Below are positions 7,531 through 9,715 of a DNA stretch of 9,715 nt, piece after piece. Origin of the DNA: Candidatus Eiseniibacteriota bacterium (GTDB taxonomy: Bacteria; Joyebacterota; Joyebacteria; Joyebacterales; Joyebacteraceae). The number at the start of each line of letters is the position of its first letter. Positions within the stretch are counted from its first letter, which is position 1. Below the pieces are notes generated by a model that had not been told where the DNA came from, did not search any database, and worked only from the letters and a program-made list of their open reading frames with translations. The stretch lies in NCBI GenBank assembly GCA_030630395.1, contig DAOVNE010000029.1, forward strand, positions 1 through 9,715, in the 5' to 3' direction. The position numbers and the translations under genes are program-made.

Positions 7531-8514
7531 ATGCTGAGAACCAAGATACTGTTGGGGCTGCTGGCGCTCACGATCGTTCTGCCGGCACATGCGCAGGTGT
7601 CGATCGGTGGAGCTCAGTCGCTCTACATCCAGCCGGGCGCCAGGCCGGCCGGAATGGGCGACTGCTATGTGGCGGTCGCGGAGGATGCAAGCGCCGTCTC
7701 GTGGAACCCTGCGGGGCTTGCGTTCATCGAGAGCGAATACAATGTGACGCTCATGCATACGCAGCTGGTTCCCGACTGGGACGATGTCTACTATGAGTAT
7801 GCGGCGTACGCGCAACGGGTTGAGGGGCTGGGCACGATCGGGGCGTCTCTGATCTATCTGACATACGGCGAGCAGATAGCCACGGATCCGGACAGTCCGG
7901 ACCCCATAGGTACGTTCAGTTCCTATGAGATCATACCGTCCGTGGCCTATGGCACTCTCCTGACGGACAATCTGTCGCTGGGTCTCAATCTCAAGTTCGT
8001 CTACGTCAATCTCGCTCCCGCTCAGTACACGCAGGATCAGCAGAAGGGGGCGGGGACGACGTTCGCAGCCGATCTGGGTGTGCTCTATCGCATGTGGGAC
8101 GGCAAGCTCAGGTTCGGTGGGGTCTTCCAGCACATCGGACCGAGAATCGCATACATCGACGAGGAGCAGTCCGATCCTCTGCCGCGGAATCTCAAGGCCG
8201 GCGTCTCCTACATGGTCATCTCGGATGAGATGAACAAGATCATGGTGTGTGTCGACTACAACAAGTCGCTTGTCATCATCGAGGACATCGTGGATCAGTC
8301 CACGGGCGTTATCCTCAATCTTGGCGCGGAGTATCGGTACTTCGATCTTCTGAGCCTGCGCGCCGGCTACGTGTACGATGAGGACGGCGAGGTGAAGGAC
8401 TTCGCGTTCGGGATGGGGCTCAAGTACCGCAACTTCGCGTTCGATCTCGCGAATGTTCCGCAGGCAGAAGGGCTCAAGCGTCCATTCAGGTTCTCGCTGA
8501 CTGCGACATTCTAA
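7531..8514 (+). CDS. porV: PorV/PorQ-family outer-membrane beta-barrel protein
   Basis: PorV is an outer-membrane barrel of the FadL-like class that carries T9SS cargo from the translocon to the PorU attachment complex. This 327-residue protein has a Sec signal (cut near PAHA, residue 21) and then the family's hallmark at residues 35-63: PGARPAGMGDCYVAVAEDAS followed by AVSWNPAGL. The rest is alternating beta-strand sequence, including LSLGLNLKFVYVNL and LSLRAGYVYDEDGEVKDFAFG. It ends in FSLTATF, with a terminal Phe for BAM recognition. The family also contains PorQ and many untyped paralogues. Position directly after the sortase gene, as in the porU-porV pair of Porphyromonas, is the main reason for choosing PorV. 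The start follows AGGGGAG (7514-7520) and is 33 bases after the sortase stop, so the two are probably cotranscribed. The long open frame on the opposite strand here is a composition shadow. Confidence 0.87.
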   Translation: MLRTKILLGLLALTIVLPAHAQVSIGGAQSLYIQPGARPAGMGDCYVAVAEDASAVSWNPAGLAFIESEYNVTLMHTQLVPDWDDVYYEYAAYAQRVEGLGTIGASLIYLTYGEQIATDPDSPDPIGTFSSYEIIPSVAYGTLLTDNLSLGLNLKFVYVNLAPAQYTQDQQKGAGTTFAADLGVLYRMWDGKLRFGGVFQHIGPRIAYIDEEQSDPLPRNLKAGVSYMVISDEMNKIMVCVDYNKSLVIIEDIVDQSTGVILNLGAEYRYFDLLSLRAGYVYDEDGEVKDFAFGMGLKYRNFAFDLANVPQAEGLKRPFRFSLTATF

Positions 8515-8531
8515 GAGAGCTTTGGCACACT

Positions 8532-8578
8532 GCGCCGGCAAGCCAGGCACTTGGCATGGTGCCCGATTGTGCCGGCGC
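8532..8578. repeat. Intergenic inverted repeat with nested stem (possible RNA hairpin)
   Basis: GCGCCGGCA (8532-8540) pairs perfectly with TGCCGGCGC (8570-8578), a 9-bp GC-rich stem. Inside the 29-base loop, GGCAC (8546-8550) can pair with GTGCC (8559-8563) to form a second stem. It lies in the 110-base gap between the PorV-type gene and the protease gene. No T-run follows, so it does not look like an ordinary rho-independent terminator. It may be an mRNA processing or stability element, an attenuator, or a protein-binding palindrome. The pairing is seen; any role is inferred. Confidence 0.65.
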
Positions 8579-8614
8579 GAGTATCTGAGCCACCGATTGA
8601 CGAATGAGAGGGGT

Positions 8615-8619
8615 GGAGG
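8615..8619 (+). promoter_or_regulatory. Ribosome binding site choosing the metalloprotease start at 8625
   Basis: GGAGG sits 5 bases before the ATG at 8625. An in-frame ATG seven codons upstream (8604) has no such site and would place charged residues (MRGVEDE) ahead of the signal peptide, so 8625 is preferred. Confidence 0.8.
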
Positions 8620-8624
8620 ACGAG

Positions 8625-9715
8625 ATGAGATTGAGCGCGGTCATTCTGGTTGTGATACTGCTTGCGACTGCGTCTTCTGCGGGTGCTGCGTCCACGCTTA
8701 TCTGCAGCAAGAGCAGCGAGGTCGATCTTGAGGAACTCCAGGCGGTCACGTCCAAGTATTTTCCGAGCCAGCCGGCCCGTGTAAGTGCGATAGAACTGGC
8801 GCGGGCGCGAGGGCAAGGGCGTGGTGACCGGACGCTCGTGCGCCTTCTGGCGCTGCGCGTGCAGTTTCAGCCCGATTCCGATCCGCTGAGCACAGGAGAC
8901 GGTACATTCGATCTCTCCGAGTGGGACGGTGCGACCTTCGATGGTCCGCCGCACGACCTGGAGTATTTTGAGCTTCACATGACGGCGCTTGAGAGCTACT
9001 ACGAGTCCGTCTCGCACGGAGCGCTCGATCTGGAGTTCACTGTTGCTCCGGCCGCGTCCGGTGAGGCCTACATCCTGCCGCACGACATGGGTTACTACCA
9101 CGACTACCTGGAGAACCAGGTCTGGTATGTAGGCCAGGTGGAGTCGTTCATACGCGACGTCTTCGCAGCCGCCGACACGACGGACAACATAGACTTCTCC
9201 GAGTACGACGGGTACGTCGTCTTTCACGCCGGCGCCGACTGGCAGAGCGATGTGTATCGGAACTCGCCGTTCGATCTTCCCTCGGCGCACATCGCGCTCG
9301 GCGAGCCGATCCTCGTGAACGATGGAGCGCACGAGATCTGGGGTGCGGCGATCATGCCCGAGACCTCGAGTCAGGACGGGCTCACCATCGTTCTGAACGG
9401 GACGCTCGCCCACGAGGTGGCTCACATCATCGGGTTGCCCGATCTCTACAACACATCCAACTTCTTCCCGGCGATCGGATACTGGGGGCTCATGGATTCC
9501 GGGGGACGGATAGGCATGAACACGCCTTGGGGATGGGCATACGGTCTCATTCCGGTTCCGCCCTGCGGTTGGTCACTCCAGTATCTCGGGTGGACGGATC
9601 CCGTGGTCATCACCGAGGAGACTGAGGAGATCGCCATCAAGGCGTCCGTTCTCAGAAGCGGCGGCGCCAGGCTCTTCAAGATCCCGATCACGAGCACCGA
9701 GTACTTCCTTCTTGA
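8625..9715 (+). CDS. Secreted M6-family (immune inhibitor A-like) zinc metalloprotease, N-terminal part
   Basis: The frame is open to the window edge: 363 codons are visible and the C-terminus is missing. It starts with MRLSAVILVVILLATASS, a Sec signal with likely cleavage near residues 21-22. Residues 71-81 (LVRLLALRVQF) and 113-142 (EYFELHMTALESYYESVSHG, then ALDLEFTVAP) are typical of the N-terminal part of M6 peptidases. The zinc site is HEVAHIIGLPD at 263-273, an HExxHxxGxxD signature giving ligands H263, H267 and D273 and catalytic E264. A Met-turn candidate GLMDSGG has M290. The last visible residues, STEYFLL, match the EYFLIEN strand common in M6 proteins. Such enzymes are exported and degrade extracellular proteins. 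Coming after PorU- and PorV-type genes, it may be T9SS cargo, which would be shown by a sorting domain at the unseen C-terminus. Promoter not identified; readthrough from upstream is possible. Confidence 0.9.
   Translation, partial: MRLSAVILVVILLATASSAGAASTLICSKSSEVDLEELQAVTSKYFPSQPARVSAIELARARGQGRGDRTLVRLLALRVQFQPDSDPLSTGDGTFDLSEWDGATFDGPPHDLEYFELHMTALESYYESVSHGALDLEFTVAPAASGEAYILPHDMGYYHDYLENQVWYVGQVESFIRDVFAAADTTDNIDFSEYDGYVVFHAGADWQSDVYRNSPFDLPSAHIALGEPILVNDGAHEIWGAAIMPETSSQDGLTIVLNGTLAHEVAHIIGLPDLYNTSNFFPAIGYWGLMDSGGRIGMNTPWGWAYGLIPVPPCGWSLQYLGWTDPVVITEETEEIAIKASVLRSGGARLFKIPITSTEYFLL

Noticed and set aside
7084..8550. A 488-codon open frame on the - strand across the end of the sortase gene and all of the PorV-type gene.
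   Set aside because: It is antisense to two well-supported genes, has no recognisable domain, and its Arg/Val/Asp-rich make-up is that of a reverse-strand shadow in GC-rich DNA.
8523..8562. TGGCAC and TGGCAT boxes suggesting a sigma54 promoter before the metalloprotease.
   Set aside because: The required TTGC-type -12 element with GC at the right spacing is absent after both boxes.
8604..8624. Earlier in-frame ATG for the metalloprotease.
   Set aside because: No ribosome binding site before it, and it would put acidic residues in front of the signal peptide; 8625 has GGAGG at 5 bases.
8511..9425. A 304-codon open frame on the - strand opposite the metalloprotease.
   Set aside because: The + strand carries a signal peptide and an intact HExxHxxGxxD site in frame; the reverse frame shows no domain and is a shadow.

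Overview
This is a gene-dense stretch of a bacterial chromosome with a fairly high GC content. Every supportable gene is on the + strand and spacing is tight (a 4-base overlap up to about 110 bases). The protein complement (a PorU-type C25 sortase, a PorV/PorQ barrel, an M6 metalloprotease, an outer-membrane barrel, all with Sec signals) points to a Gram-negative, diderm member of the FCB superphylum. Strong Shine-Dalgarno sites and a textbook sigma70 promoter are unlike typical Bacteroidota. I therefore suspect a GC-rich non-Bacteroidota FCB lineage such as Eisenbacteria, Krumholzibacteria or Fibrobacterota relatives. That assignment is an inference from gene content and signals, not a phylogeny.

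Layout. 1-630 is the C-terminal end of dnaE (replicative DNA polymerase III alpha). A near-consensus promoter (631-659) starts directly after its stop codon. It probably drives an uncharacterised outer-membrane barrel gene (706-1449), accA (1463-2419), a stand-alone PTS EIIA/PtsN-like phosphocarrier (2433-2891) and a two-CBS-domain protein (2939-3409). The CBS gene overlaps a 1363-codon gene (3406-7497) by 4 bases. That gene encodes a secreted gingipain-type (C25) cysteine peptidase with the architecture of PorU, the sortase of the type IX secretion system (T9SS). A PorV/PorQ-family outer-membrane barrel follows (7531-8514). After a 110-base spacer holding a strong inverted repeat, a secreted M6 (immune inhibitor A-like) zinc metalloprotease begins (8625) and runs off the window.

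How the parts fit. The left half is housekeeping: dnaE and accA are neighbours in many bacteria, here separated by an envelope gene. The right half is a protein secretion and attachment module: PorV is known to shuttle T9SS cargo to the sortase PorU, and the M6 protease is a plausible cargo. Between the halves lies a small signalling pair (EIIA plus CBS) whose second member is translationally coupled to the sortase gene. The point most worth following up is this joining of a phosphotransfer/adenylate-sensing pair to T9SS attachment genes in an apparently non-Bacteroidota background. I see no tRNA, rRNA, CRISPR array, insertion sequence or clear rho-independent terminator. Nothing in the window requires a wholly new system.
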